The notes under the pieces: generated by a model
Database searches by the model: none
Seen by the model: the letters and a program-made list of their open reading frames with translations, nothing else
Told to the model about the DNA's origin: nothing
Program-made: the position numbers and the translations under genes
NCBI RefSeq assembly: GCF_024297185.1
Contig: NZ_JANCTD010000002.1
Coordinates: forward strand, 372,001-436,000
Direction: 5' to 3'
DNA: 64,000 nt
Origin: Lewinella sp. JB7
GTDB taxonomy: Bacteria; Bacteroidota; Bacteroidia; Chitinophagales; Saprospiraceae
In this document: positions 1 to 8,733 of the stretch, in pieces
Position numbering within the stretch: position 1 is the first letter of the stretch
How the letters are laid out: every line of letters starts with the position of its first letter

Positions 1-627
1 CAGGCGCACTCCGTCATCATCTCTACCGGAGCAAGTGCCCGCTGGCTCGGCCTCGAAAGTGAACAGCGCCTGGCTAACCAGGGCGTTAGTGCCTGCGCCG
101 TATGTGACGGATTTTTTTACCGCGGCAAGGAGGTAGCCATCGTCGGTGCCGGCGACTCCGCCTGTGAGGAGGCGCTCTACCTGAGCAACCTTTGTCCGAC
201 GGTCCACATGCTCGTGCGCCGCGATGAGATGCGGGCCTCCAAGATCATGCAGGAGCGGGTCAAGAAGCAGAAGAACATCAAAATCTACTGGAACACCGAA
301 ACGGAGGAAATTCTCGGTGAAACCGAAGTGACCGGCGTGCGGGTACGCAACAACGTGACCGACGAGGTCCAGGAGATTCCCATCGCGGGCTTCTTCGTGG
401 CCATCGGTCACATCCCGAACACCAAGCTCTTCAAAGGCGTGCTGGAAATGGAAGATACGGGTTACCTGGTGCATAAGCCGGATTCCACCCACACGAACGT
501 TCCGGGAGTTTTCGTCAGCGGCGACGCGGCGGATCACGTATACCGCCAGGCGATCACCGCCGCCGGCACCGGGTGTATGGCGGCGCTGGACGCGGAGCGC
601 TACCTCGGCCAGCAGGGCATCATATAA
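1..627 (+). CDS. trxB: Thioredoxin reductase, C-terminal part (gene starts before the window)
   Basis: Flavoprotein that reduces thioredoxin with NADPH in the cytoplasm. The reading frame is open from base 1, so the N-terminal FAD-binding part lies upstream; 208 residues are visible. The redox-active CAVC motif is at visible residues 32-35 (bases 94-105), followed by the NADPH-binding GAGDSA at 49-54 and a C-terminal FAD-contact segment containing SGDAADHVYRQ. Motif order and spacing match the low-molecular-weight bacterial enzyme. The stop codon ends at 627 and the convergent folD stop begins at 628, so the genes abut tail to tail with no spacer. Confidence 0.95.
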   Translation, partial: QAHSVIISTGASARWLGLESEQRLANQGVSACAVCDGFFYRGKEVAIVGAGDSACEEALYLSNLCPTVHMLVRRDEMRASKIMQERVKKQKNIKIYWNTETEEILGETEVTGVRVRNNVTDEVQEIPIAGFFVAIGHIPNTKLFKGVLEMEDTGYLVHKPDSTHTNVPGVFVSGDAADHVYRQAITAAGTGCMAALDAERYLGQQGII

Positions 628-1500
628 TTACTTACGCTGACTCGCCTTCAGGGTATTCATCAGCAGACTGACCACCGTCATCGGGCCTACCCCGCCCGGG
701 ACGGGGGTCATGGCGCTCACCTTATCCTTTAGTCCGACGTAGTCAACGTCCCCCGCTAAGCGGTAGCCCCGGGGGCGACTGCTGTCGTCGACCCGGTTAA
801 TGCCGACGTCGATGATGACCGCCCCATCCTTCACCATGTCCGCCGTGACCATTTCCGGAATTCCGATGGCCGCGACAATGATATCCGCCCGGCGGGTGTG
901 CTCCGCCAGGTCTTTGGTGCGACTGTGGCAGAGGGTGACCGTGGCGTTGCCGGGATTGTTCTTCCGGCTCAGGAGGACCGTCATCGGGGTACCGACGATG
1001 TTCGAACGACCTAGTACGACGACCTCCTTACCGCTGGTCTCAATACCGTAGCGCTCCAGCATGACCATGATCCCGTTGGGCGTGGCGGGCAGATAGGACT
1101 CCAGTCCGAGGGTCATGCGACCGATATTGACCGGCGTGAAGCCATCTACGTCCTTACGTGGGTCGATGGCCAGATTGATGGCGTCCTCGTCGAGGTGATC
1201 GGGCAGGGGAAGCTGGACGATGAAACCGTCGACGTCGGGATCCTCGTTGAGTTCCCGTACGATGGACAGCAGTTCCTCCTGGGTGACGCTGGCGGGTCGC
1301 CGGATAAGACTGCTCCGAAAACCCACCTCTTCACAACTGCGTACTTTATTGCGAACGTAGACCTGACTGGCGGGGTCCTCCCCCACCAGCACCGCCGCTA
1401 AGTGGGGTACCTTGCCCGCGGCAAGCCGAATGGCATCGACGTCGGCCTTTAGTTCCTCCTTAATTGTCTTAGCCAGGGCTTTTCCGTCCAATACTTGCAT
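628..1500 (-). CDS. folD: Bifunctional methylenetetrahydrofolate dehydrogenase / methenyltetrahydrofolate cyclohydrolase
   Basis: Interconverts 5,10-methylene-, methenyl- and 10-formyl-tetrahydrofolate using NADP, supplying one-carbon units for purines and initiator-tRNA formylation. At 290 residues it has the normal family length. The catalytic Y48/K52 pair (YVRNK), QLPLP at 96-100, DVDGF at 117-121, the dinucleotide-binding GRSNIVG at 164-170 and the C-terminal PGGVGPMT are all present. Its start region faces the divergent large adhesin gene; only 54 bp separate the two chosen start codons, so both promoters must lie in or next to that short gap. Confidence 0.97.
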   Translation of the reverse strand: MQVLDGKALAKTIKEELKADVDAIRLAAGKVPHLAAVLVGEDPASQVYVRNKVRSCEEVGFRSSLIRRPASVTQEELLSIVRELNEDPDVDGFIVQLPLPDHLDEDAINLAIDPRKDVDGFTPVNIGRMTLGLESYLPATPNGIMVMLERYGIETSGKEVVVLGRSNIVGTPMTVLLSRKNNPGNATVTLCHSRTKDLAEHTRRADIIVAAIGIPEMVTADMVKDGAVIIDVGINRVDDSSRPRGYRLAGDVDYVGLKDKVSAMTPVPGGVGPMTVVSLLMNTLKASQRK

Positions 1501-1554
1501 TCCTTTTCGCGTTTTGCGCCAAAGATAGCCCCGGCTTTTCCTTACTTGCAGCGT

Positions 1555-4500
1555 ATGTCGCAGAATTACCTCCGTGGTCTTTACCTAATGATCTGTTGCG
1601 TGTTCGGAGCGCCGTCCTTCGGACAGGAGGTACTGATCACCCAGGGGGGTACCGTCCGCCAGTGTGGAGGGACCTTCATCGACGGCGGCGGGATCGACGG
1701 GGATCACGCCTTCGCCGGCACCCGGGAGACCATAACCATCTGCTCCGACAACCGCGACCCGGAAAATTCACACGTGGAACTCAATTTCACGGTTATTGAT
1801 TTACGGGGCACGCTCACCATACATAACGGAAGCAACGATCAGGCGCCGGTCCTGACCGAAATTACCGCCGACAACAACTCCGACCGGATCCGGGTGGCGG
1901 CTACCGCCGCCAACGTAAGCGGTTGCCTGACCGTGGTCTTCACGAGCGCCGGTCGGAAGGCGGGTTGGGAGGCGGACATCGGCTGCGTGGCGGCCTGCCA
2001 ACCGATAACCGCCCGCCTCGAGTCATCCTCCCCGGCGGTTCAGCCGGGACCGGGCGGATACATCGACGTTTGCGTAGGTGATGAGATCCTCCTCACCGGA
2101 ACCGGTACCTATCCCGAAAACAACGCCCGTTACCCCCAGAGCGATTCCCGGTCGACCTTCCGCTGGGATTTTCAGGACGGAACCACCGCGACCGGGCGGC
2201 AGGTTTCAAAGATTTTCACCGAACCGGGGGGATACACCGTCGGATTGAGTATCATCGACGAGAAGGGGTGTACGAGTCAAAACAGCATCGCCCAGCGGGT
2301 ACGGGTGTCCGCCCCCCCGGACTGGAACCCCAGTCGCGACGTGCCCCTTCTGATCTGCCCGGGGGAAGCAGTTACCCTCGGCATCGGGAATGAAGCACGT
2401 ACGGAGGTCAATTTCCAGCCCACGCCCGTCACCCTGAACTTCACCGAACCCCAGCCCTTTTCGGAGCGTATCGACATTCCCGAACAACCAGGCACCCTAC
2501 TGTCTTCCGACCTATTGCTCCGGGATTTCCCCGCCGGCCAGTTGCTGACTTCCGGCGACGGAATCGTGGAAATATGCGTCACCATCGAGCACAGTTACAT
2601 CGGTGATCTGTCCATGTGGGTAGAGTGCCCCGACGGTAGCCGGGTGGACCTCCTGCAGTACGATCCCCGCGGCCTGGGTGCTACCAACCAAAAATTTGGC
2701 GAGGCCACGGAGGATTGCTCCACCGCCGACGAACCCTTTACTTACTGCTGGTCGAGCAAGGGCTTATACACCGTGCCGACCTACGCCCGAACCCTGCCGC
2801 CGGGGGGAGCAACAATCCCTCCGGAAATAACCTACCTGCCTCTGGATGGCTCCTTCGACAACCTGGCCGGTTGTTCGCTCAACGGCGACTGGTCGCTCAA
2901 TGTCATCGATAACCAGAGCGGAGACTGCGGCACGGTGTATTCCTGGGCAATAACTTTCGCCGACAATCTCGTGACCCCCTCGGAAAGCTTCACCGTTCCG
3001 CAGGTGTCCGCGGAGTGGTCAGATTCCGGGATTCATTCCGATTACCGTCCGCAACGGATTACCTATACCGGCAACAACCCCGGCTTCGCAAATCAGCGTC
3101 TAATCGCTCAGGACAGTTTTGGGTGCCGCTACGATACGCTTGTTCCCGTCCGCGTTCGGTCGCCCTACAGCGCCGCCTGCTTCTCTTGTCCCGAGCCCCT
3201 CACTCCGCCGCGCGACACCTCGGTCTGTGAGGGTACCCCCTTCCGCCCGGGTCTGTCCACTAATCTTCCGCCGGCCGAGGAAACCATCCGGTGGGAGGCC
3301 TTTACGGACATGCAATTACCCCGTCCCGGACAGGTATCGGGGGGAGTGTATAGTTCCACGCTCTCGGTAACGGACCAGCGTCCGGCCACGGTGACCAATC
3401 CCGCAACCGATATGGGTGACGTGTGTCTCGACCTGACGGGAACCAACGATCTGGCTACCGTGGAAGTGCTGCTGCGTTCCCCCGGAGGTTCGGAGGTAGT
3501 CCTGGCTCCCTTCGGCACGCTGAGTGGGACCCGGACGCAGCAGTGTTTCACCCCCGATAACACCACCGCCTGGGCCGCGCTGCGGGGAGCGCGGATCAAC
3601 GGAGACTGGACACTCGTTCTGCGGGACCGGGCTGCCGGTCAGCGCATTCATCTGACGTCCTGGTCCATTGGCTTTGTCCGCCGTTCGGACGTAACCTACA
3701 GCTGGCTGCCGGCCACCTCCGACCTCAGCTGTACCGACTGCCCCGATCCGGTCATCACCCCTTCTCGGTCGGAGCGGTACGTCCTGACCGCACGCAACGC
3801 GGACGGGTGTACTTCATTCGCGACCATTGACGTGAACGTGCTTCCCTTCTCCCCAACCTTTACCGCGGACTACCAAATTGCCTGTCGGGGAGATTCCACC
3901 GGAGGAATTGACTTGACTCCCAATCAGCCGCTCACCGGAGAAACCTACCGTTGGAGCAATGGCGCGGTTTCCCAGGATCTGGTTGATGTTCCCGAAGGAA
4001 TCTATTCGCTTACGGTCACGGGAGCGAACGGCTGCACGGAGACCTTTACCTACGAACTGGATTTTCCTCCCCCCCTGACGCTGAACCTCGACCTGCGACA
4101 AGACATTGCCTGCGCGGGAGATGCCAGCGGATCGATTCGGACGGATACCGAAGGGGGCTCCCCACCCTACCGGTATGCGTGGAGCGATCCCACGATCGGC
4201 GATACCGGTGCGGCAGAGCGCCTTACCGCCGGTACCTACACCGTGACCGTTACCGACCGCCTGAATTGTACGGCCACACTTACGACTACCCTAGCGGAGC
4301 CTCCTCCCCTTGGATCCAGGACTACGGCCAGTGCCGTTAGCTGCCGGGGAGGAGCGGATGGCACCGCAGAAACCGTGGCCACCGGCGGTAGCGAACCGTA
4401 CTTCTACCGTTGGAGCAACGGAGAGAGCGGGGCGCGACTGAGCAGCCTGCCCGCGGGGGAATACTCCGTCACCGTAACGGATGATAACGGGTGTACGGTG

Positions 4501-6225
4501 ATCGATTCGGCAACGGTGGGTCAGCCGGAGGAGGCACTAACCGTAACCCTCGTCGATCCGGTGGCCGCGTGCAACGGGGCGTCCCTGAACGGACTGACCG
4601 CGCGGGCCACGGGCGGACTTCCCCCCTACCGCTTCGCCTGGAGTAGCGGCGAATCCGATTCCGTGGCCGTGCGCCTGATGGCCGGGGAGAATTCCGTGGC
4701 CGTAACCGACGCCGCCGGTTGTACGGTGGAGCGGACGTTCATCACCGAGGCACGCCCCCCGCTAACGCCGGTCATCGCCGTGGATAGTGAAAACGCCTGC
4801 GACCCTTCCCGCCAACACTACCTGGCCGTAGCGGGAGAATACTTCACCTACCGCTGGTCGACCGGTGATACCACCCGCCGCATCCCCGTGGTCGACGGCG
4901 TCGTATCCTATGCCGTAACGGTGACGGACGGGGCGGGATGCACCGGAGAATCGACGTATTCCTATACACCCCCGCAGGCCGTCACCTTCACGGTTATACC
5001 CACCTCCGTTTCCTGCTTCGGAGCCCGGGACGGGGGACTGAGGATCGAGGATCTGCGGGGACCGGCGGGCAACTCCTCCGATTACGACCTGGTCTGGGGT
5101 CCGGGGGCCGACTTTACCGTCGGAGCAACCATAACGGACCGGCCTGCCGGGACCTATTTGCTTACGATTACCGATTCTACGGGCTGCCGCATCGACACTA
5201 ACCTGACCATTCCTACTCCGGAATTACTCGTCATCAGCGGGCAGCGGACCGAGGTTGATTGTTCCGGGGAGGCGAACGGGGCGATAACGACAATGGTGAC
5301 GGGGGGAACCGGAAACTACACCTACCGGTGGGAAGACGGCAGTCAGGTGGCGGACCGTCGCGGACTCACCGCCGGCACTTACGCGGTAACGGTCACGGAT
5401 GAGGGGAACTGCTCGGCGAATGCGCGCTTCACGCTCCGGGAATCCAGCCCGATCACGGTGGAAGCCACCACCGAGCCCGCTACCTGCGGCGGGGAGGCCA
5501 GCGGTAGAATTGACATCAACGCCACCGGGGGGCGGGAACCTCTTTCGTACAGTCTAGACAGCATATCCTACGCCAACACACCGAGTCTGGTTGGTATCGG
5601 TGCCGGTACCTACGTCGTGTACGTGCGGGACGCGGTCGGTTGTACCGGCCGGGATACGCTTACCGTGGAAGAGCGACCCTCCCTGCTGGTCGACCTGGGT
5701 GAGGACCGTGAAATTATTTTCGGCGATAGTCTACTGCTGAACCCCACGGTCACCGGTGCCAGCGGACAGGTTGACTATCAGTGGTCCGCCAGTTATCCCG
5801 GTACCCTAAGCTGCGTCGATTGCCCGGCACCGGTAGCTACCCCCCCCTACGAGATCAGTTATAGCTTATCGGCCATGGACGAACTCGGCTGCGAGAGCAC
5901 GGACGATCTCCAGGTACGCGTCCGCAAGATCCGGGAAGTAGCCGTGCCGACGGGATTCAGTCCTAATGAAGACGGCCGCAACGACCGCCTCCTCGTACAC
6001 GGTCGTCCCGGGACGCGAGTGCTGCAGTTTACCGTCTACGATCGGTGGGGCGGGGTGATCTTTGAAGACGGCGACTTCGAGGTTAACGATCCTGACCGGG
6101 GCTGGGATGGCCAATCCCGGGGCGGCGAACCCGTGAACGGCGGCGTATACCTCTATAAATTACGCGTCGCGTACGAAGACGGCAGCCAGGAAACGCTTGC
6201 CGGACAGACCACCCTTATCCGCTAA
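1555..6225 (+). CDS. Large secreted adhesin-like protein with CUB-like, PKD, two P-domains, SprB repeats and T9SS type B C-terminus
   Basis: A 1556-residue secreted surface protein. The start at 1555 places a signal peptide (about residues 1-23, ending at PSFGQ) at the N-terminus; an upstream in-frame ATG at 1495 would overlap folD. In order: a CUB-like beta domain (about 35-150), a PKD-like domain (148-245), a proprotein-convertase-type P-domain (292-480), a second P-domain (592-712), eight SprB-like repeats of 65-70 residues (771-1378), and a gliding-motility-associated type B sorting domain (1460-1556) with the typical FSPNEDGRNDRL, YDRWG and GWDG motifs. By analogy with SprB it should cross the outer membrane through T9SS and stay on the surface. 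The PorP/SprF gene 1 nt downstream is its likely partner. The ligand is unknown; P-domains usually accompany proteases, but no protease domain is present. Confidence 0.9.
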   Translation: MSQNYLRGLYLMICCVFGAPSFGQEVLITQGGTVRQCGGTFIDGGGIDGDHAFAGTRETITICSDNRDPENSHVELNFTVIDLRGTLTIHNGSNDQAPVLTEITADNNSDRIRVAATAANVSGCLTVVFTSAGRKAGWEADIGCVAACQPITARLESSSPAVQPGPGGYIDVCVGDEILLTGTGTYPENNARYPQSDSRSTFRWDFQDGTTATGRQVSKIFTEPGGYTVGLSIIDEKGCTSQNSIAQRVRVSAPPDWNPSRDVPLLICPGEAVTLGIGNEARTEVNFQPTPVTLNFTEPQPFSERIDIPEQPGTLLSSDLLLRDFPAGQLLTSGDGIVEICVTIEHSYIGDLSMWVECPDGSRVDLLQYDPRGLGATNQKFGEATEDCSTADEPFTYCWSSKGLYTVPTYARTLPPGGATIPPEITYLPLDGSFDNLAGCSLNGDWSLNVIDNQSGDCGTVYSWAITFADNLVTPSESFTVPQVSAEWSDSGIHSDYRPQRITYTGNNPGFANQRLIAQDSFGCRYDTLVPVRVRSPYSAACFSCPEPLTPPRDTSVCEGTPFRPGLSTNLPPAEETIRWEAFTDMQLPRPGQVSGGVYSSTLSVTDQRPATVTNPATDMGDVCLDLTGTNDLATVEVLLRSPGGSEVVLAPFGTLSGTRTQQCFTPDNTTAWAALRGARINGDWTLVLRDRAAGQRIHLTSWSIGFVRRSDVTYSWLPATSDLSCTDCPDPVITPSRSERYVLTARNADGCTSFATIDVNVLPFSPTFTADYQIACRGDSTGGIDLTPNQPLTGETYRWSNGAVSQDLVDVPEGIYSLTVTGANGCTETFTYELDFPPPLTLNLDLRQDIACAGDASGSIRTDTEGGSPPYRYAWSDPTIGDTGAAERLTAGTYTVTVTDRLNCTATLTTTLAEPPPLGSRTTASAVSCRGGADGTAETVATGGSEPYFYRWSNGESGARLSSLPAGEYSVTVTDDNGCTVIDSATVGQPEEALTVTLVDPVAACNGASLNGLTARATGGLPPYRFAWSSGESDSVAVRLMAGENSVAVTDAAGCTVERTFITEARPPLTPVIAVDSENACDPSRQHYLAVAGEYFTYRWSTGDTTRRIPVVDGVVSYAVTVTDGAGCTGESTYSYTPPQAVTFTVIPTSVSCFGARDGGLRIEDLRGPAGNSSDYDLVWGPGADFTVGATITDRPAGTYLLTITDSTGCRIDTNLTIPTPELLVISGQRTEVDCSGEANGAITTMVTGGTGNYTYRWEDGSQVADRRGLTAGTYAVTVTDEGNCSANARFTLRESSPITVEATTEPATCGGEASGRIDINATGGREPLSYSLDSISYANTPSLVGIGAGTYVVYVRDAVGCTGRDTLTVEERPSLLVDLGEDREIIFGDSLLLNPTVTGASGQVDYQWSASYPGTLSCVDCPAPVATPPYEISYSLSAMDELGCESTDDLQVRVRKIREVAVPTGFSPNEDGRNDRLLVHGRPGTRVLQFTVYDRWGGVIFEDGDFEVNDPDRGWDGQSRGGEPVNGGVYLYKLRVAYEDGSQETLAGQTTLIR
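3868..5690 (+). repeat. Eight tandem SprB-like repeats inside the adhesin gene
   Basis: Eight diverged protein repeats, each opening with a Cys-Gly-type segment (for example SCRGGADG, ACAGDASG), a central YRWSNG-like core and closing with AGTYTVTVTD-x-x-GC. The repeats are protein-level only; the DNA copies are diverged and I saw no long identical tracts, so recent expansion is unlikely. Boundaries are approximate. Confidence 0.85.
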
Positions 6226-6226
6226 C

Positions 6227-7312
6227 ATGAGGAAGAGAACGTACCACGGCCGAATCCTAAAAGCATTGCTCTTCGTAGTAATTGCTTGCTCCTGCGTCCG
6301 CGCCCAGGATGCGCGCTTCAGTCAGCTGTCCACGACCCCCATGCTGAACAACCCGGCACTCACGGGCGTGATGAACGGGACACTGCGACTGAGTGTGAAC
6401 TACCAGTCCCTGTACACCTCCGTGCAGAATGCCGAAGGGTACCAGAGCGTGGCCGCCGCGGTGGAGTTGCGCAGACCGGTAGGACGCGTGAACTACGTAG
6501 GTATTGGCGTGCAGCTGCAGCACGACCGGGCGGGATCGACGGACTTCGTGCGGAGCGTGGGTGCCCTGAGTGCCAGTTATCAGCAGCAGTTGCACTCGGG
6601 CGGGCGCGGCGGGCGGTACAGTCACTACCTCAGCGGCGGGGTTCAGGTGGGCGTAGGTCAGCGAGGCTTCGATATTAATAAGCTCTGGTTTTCGGAGCAG
6701 TATTTCGTCGATCCGGGTACGCGGGCGGCCTACGTGGACCGCAATCTGGCGACGGGGGAAGCCTTCAGCGGCATCGGGGGGCAACTGTATCCGGACGTCA
6801 GTACCGGATTAACCTGGTTTGCTACCTTCGGCGACCGGGCGGGGGCCTACTTCGGGGGCGCGGTGTATCACCTCACCCGCCCCAATGTATCCCCCCTGCC
6901 GGAGTATACCGACTTACTTGCGCGGCGCTACGTGGCGTACGGTGGCGGGGAATTGCCCCTGGGACGCGGCTACCTGAGCCTGCTCCCCGCCGCTCGGGTC
7001 ATGCTGCAGGGGCCGAGCCGTAGCGCGATGGCCGGCGGAAGTCTGCGCTACACCGAGCGGGCATGGCGGGAAGTCGCCCTGCGGGTGGGCACTTACACCC
7101 AGATCACGAATGTGCACGAGTCTACCACCGGCCTGGGAGCGTTGGTGGTACTGGTGGGACTGGAGACGGAAGACCTGCAACTGGGTCTGAGTTACGACAT
7201 CACGACCAGCGGCTTGCGGGAGGTCAACAGTCGGCGGGGTGGCTTCGAACTCAGTATAATCTATACACGCGGAGAGGCCGTCGGTCAGAAAGTACGTTGC
7301 CCCACATTTTAG
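6227..7312 (+). CDS. PorP/SprF family type IX secretion outer-membrane protein
   Basis: A 361-residue beta-barrel of the PorP/SprF family, which assists secretion or surface anchoring of a T9SS substrate. The ATG at 6227 lies 1 nt after the adhesin stop codon and gives a signal peptide ending near VRAQDARFSQ; an upstream start at 6197 would overlap the adhesin and bury the signal. The hallmark N-terminal segment FSQLSTTPMLNNPALTG (about 16-32) is present, followed by alternating amphipathic strands and a C-terminal strand ending in FELSIIYT. Co-transcription with the preceding gene mirrors the sprB-sprF arrangement and suggests a dedicated partner. Confidence 0.92.
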   Translation: MRKRTYHGRILKALLFVVIACSCVRAQDARFSQLSTTPMLNNPALTGVMNGTLRLSVNYQSLYTSVQNAEGYQSVAAAVELRRPVGRVNYVGIGVQLQHDRAGSTDFVRSVGALSASYQQQLHSGGRGGRYSHYLSGGVQVGVGQRGFDINKLWFSEQYFVDPGTRAAYVDRNLATGEAFSGIGGQLYPDVSTGLTWFATFGDRAGAYFGGAVYHLTRPNVSPLPEYTDLLARRYVAYGGGELPLGRGYLSLLPAARVMLQGPSRSAMAGGSLRYTERAWREVALRVGTYTQITNVHESTTGLGALVVLVGLETEDLQLGLSYDITTSGLREVNSRRGGFELSIIYTRGEAVGQKVRCPTF

Positions 7313-7414
7313 TATAACGAACGAATAATTGGATTGACCACCTAAATTTTGCCAAATTTCGTATTAATTGTCACAACGCCAAAATATTATTCTATTTCTT
7401 ATATTTCAGATGTG

Positions 7415-7429
7415 AACGTTTTTAACGTT
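7415..7429. repeat. Paired AACGTT palindromes in an AT-rich leader
   Basis: Two AACGTT palindromes separated by TTT, about 37 nt before the KTSC-like gene and inside a clearly AT-rich stretch (7313-7465) unlike its surroundings. It could be a small regulatory site or chance; no function is assigned. Confidence 0.3.
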
Positions 7430-7465
7430 TCGGCTGTTTACGGTATACGCCTAAACAGACACAAC

Positions 7466-7723
7466 ATGAAACATCACAATTTTGGAAAACGAAGTGAGAT
7501 GGTTTCCTTCGCCGGTTACGACGCGGAAAACCGAACGCTCTATCTGACTTTTCTCAGCGGCGGGACGACGATCGCTTACTTCAACGTGAGTGCCGAATTG
7601 TACGATGAACTTGTCCGGTCGCCCTACCCCGATGTCTGTTTACGCTTCAAAATTCAGGCCAAACACCCCTTCCGCCGGGTTGAACCGGCCTTTGAATCCA
7701 TCGATTACGGCTTTATCAAGTGA
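7466..7723 (+). CDS. Small KTSC-domain-like protein
   Basis: An 85-residue cytoplasmic protein starting at the ATG after a 153-nt AT-rich spacer; in-frame upstream ATGs would add an unlikely N-terminus. The sequence fits the KTSC pattern: a conserved aromatic Gly-Tyr-Asp (FAGYDAENRTLYLTF, about 15-29), a GG-x-x-x-AYFNV strand, a helix (AELYDELVRSP) and a terminal basic KHPFRRV segment. KTSC domains occur alone or attached to RNA-modifying or nuclease proteins; the function is not established. pyrF follows 31 nt downstream. Confidence 0.6.
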   Translation: MKHHNFGKRSEMVSFAGYDAENRTLYLTFLSGGTTIAYFNVSAELYDELVRSPYPDVCLRFKIQAKHPFRRVEPAFESIDYGFIK

Positions 7724-7727
7724 CCCT

Positions 7728-7735
7728 TACCTTCG
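7728..7735 (+). promoter_or_regulatory. -7 promoter element for pyrF
   Basis: TACCTTCG, a close match to the Bacteroidota -7 consensus TAnnTTTG, 19 nt before the pyrF ATG. Confidence 0.5.
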
Positions 7736-7754
7736 TCCCCCTAAATCGAACGGG

Positions 7755-8558
7755 ATGAAGAGAGCGGATTTAATCAAGCGAATTGGCGAGCGCCGCAGCT
7801 TCCTTTGTGTAGGCCTCGATCCGGATTCGGACCGGATACCAAAACGCTTCGCGGGAGATGTACTCGCCTTTAATCGGTGGATCATCGACCAGACCCGCGA
7901 CCACTGCGTCGCCTACAAACCCAACACCGCCTTCTACGAAGCGATCGGACTGGAAGGCACCCAACTTCTGAAGGATACCATTGACTACATCGGCTCCGAT
8001 CATCTCATCATCGCCGACGCCAAGCGGGGAGATATCGGAAACACCTCCCGGTATTACGCCCGTTTTGCCTTCGATACCCTGGGCGCGGACGCCATTACCG
8101 TAGCTCCCTACATGGGGGCGGACTCCGTGCAGCCCTTTCTGGAATCCCCGGACAAATGGACCATTCTGCTGGCCCTGACCAGTAACCCCGGCGGAGACGA
8201 TTTTCAGCACACTACGCAGGGCAATACCGACCAGCCTCTCTACGAGCGGGTGATGCGCCGGGCCATGGAATGGGGAACTCCCGACAACCTCATGTTCGTC
8301 TGTGGCGCGACGCGCGCCGAACGCTTCGAACACCTGCGCCGCATCGCTCCCGCTCACTTCTTTCTGGTGCCGGGTATCGGCGCGCAGGGGGGTGATCTTG
8401 CCGCCGTATGCCGGTACGGGATGAACGAAGACTGCGGTCTGCTGGTAAACAGCAGCCGGGGCATTCTTTACGCGGACGACCCCGCCGCGGCGGCGCAAAA
8501 ATTGCAGCGGCAAATGGAAGAAGCATTGAATAATTATGCCCCTAAAGTTTTTCAATAA
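7755..8558 (+). CDS. pyrF: Orotidine 5'-phosphate decarboxylase, type 2
   Basis: Decarboxylates OMP to UMP, the last step of de novo pyrimidine synthesis. The 267-residue length matches the longer type 2 family. The catalytic D-x-K-x-x-D motif is D88-A-K90-R-G-D93 within ADAKRGDIGNTS; a phosphate-binding segment near the C-terminus reads VNSSRGILYA. ATG 7755 is chosen because the protein then begins just before the first conserved strand (SFLCVGLDPD); an upstream in-frame start at 7590 would run through the KTSC-like gene. A -7-like element sits 19 nt upstream. Confidence 0.96.
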   Translation: MKRADLIKRIGERRSFLCVGLDPDSDRIPKRFAGDVLAFNRWIIDQTRDHCVAYKPNTAFYEAIGLEGTQLLKDTIDYIGSDHLIIADAKRGDIGNTSRYYARFAFDTLGADAITVAPYMGADSVQPFLESPDKWTILLALTSNPGGDDFQHTTQGNTDQPLYERVMRRAMEWGTPDNLMFVCGATRAERFEHLRRIAPAHFFLVPGIGAQGGDLAAVCRYGMNEDCGLLVNSSRGILYADDPAAAAQKLQRQMEEALNNYAPKVFQ

Positions 8559-8570
8559 GCGGGAACTATT

Positions 8571-8578
8571 TACCTTTG
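8571..8578 (+). promoter_or_regulatory. -7 promoter element of the tRNA-His gene
   Basis: TACCTTTG, an exact TAnnTTTG match, 29 nt before the tRNA 5' end and just after the pyrF stop. It indicates that the tRNA has its own promoter. Confidence 0.65.
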
Positions 8579-8607
8579 CGGGGCTTTCCTAAGGAGGCTG
8601 TTACCTG

Positions 8608-8681
8608 GTGGTTGTAGCTCAGTTGGTTAGAGCGCTGGATTGTGATTCCAGAGGTCGCCGGTTCGAACCCGGTCTTCCACC
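8608..8681 (+). tRNA. tRNA-His (anticodon GUG)
   Basis: Cloverleaf read by hand: acceptor 8608-8614, D-stem GCTC/GAGC, anticodon stem CTGGA/TCCAG with loop TTGTGAT (anticodon GTG), variable loop AGGTC, T-arm GCCGG-TTCGAAC-CCGGT and discriminator C at 8681. The base before position 1 (8607) is G and could serve as the extra G-1 of tRNA-His. CCA is not encoded. Acceptor positions 5-68 and 6-67 are both T opposite T, so the stem carries two adjacent U-U mismatches. Confidence 0.95.
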
Positions 8682-8686
8682 CGCCC

Positions 8687-8725
8687 ATCGGGGTGTCTTG
8701 CTTGCAGGGCACCCCGATTTCTTTT
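8687..8725 (+). terminator. Rho-independent terminator after tRNA-His
   Basis: Perfect 9-bp inverted repeat ATCGGGGTG (8687-8695) / CACCCCGAT (8710-8718) followed by TTTCTTTT. It ends the tRNA transcript and lies just before the convergent PorV-like gene stop. Confidence 0.9.
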
Positions 8726-8733
8726 CCCCCACG

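Noticed and set aside
1495-1554. Alternative upstream start for the large adhesin
   Set aside because: It would overlap the folD start and place the signal peptide internally; the ATG at 1555 begins a proper signal sequence.
3868-5690. Repeat array as a candidate CRISPR or recombination locus
   Set aside because: The repeats are protein-level SprB domains with diverged DNA; no short identical direct repeats with spacers.
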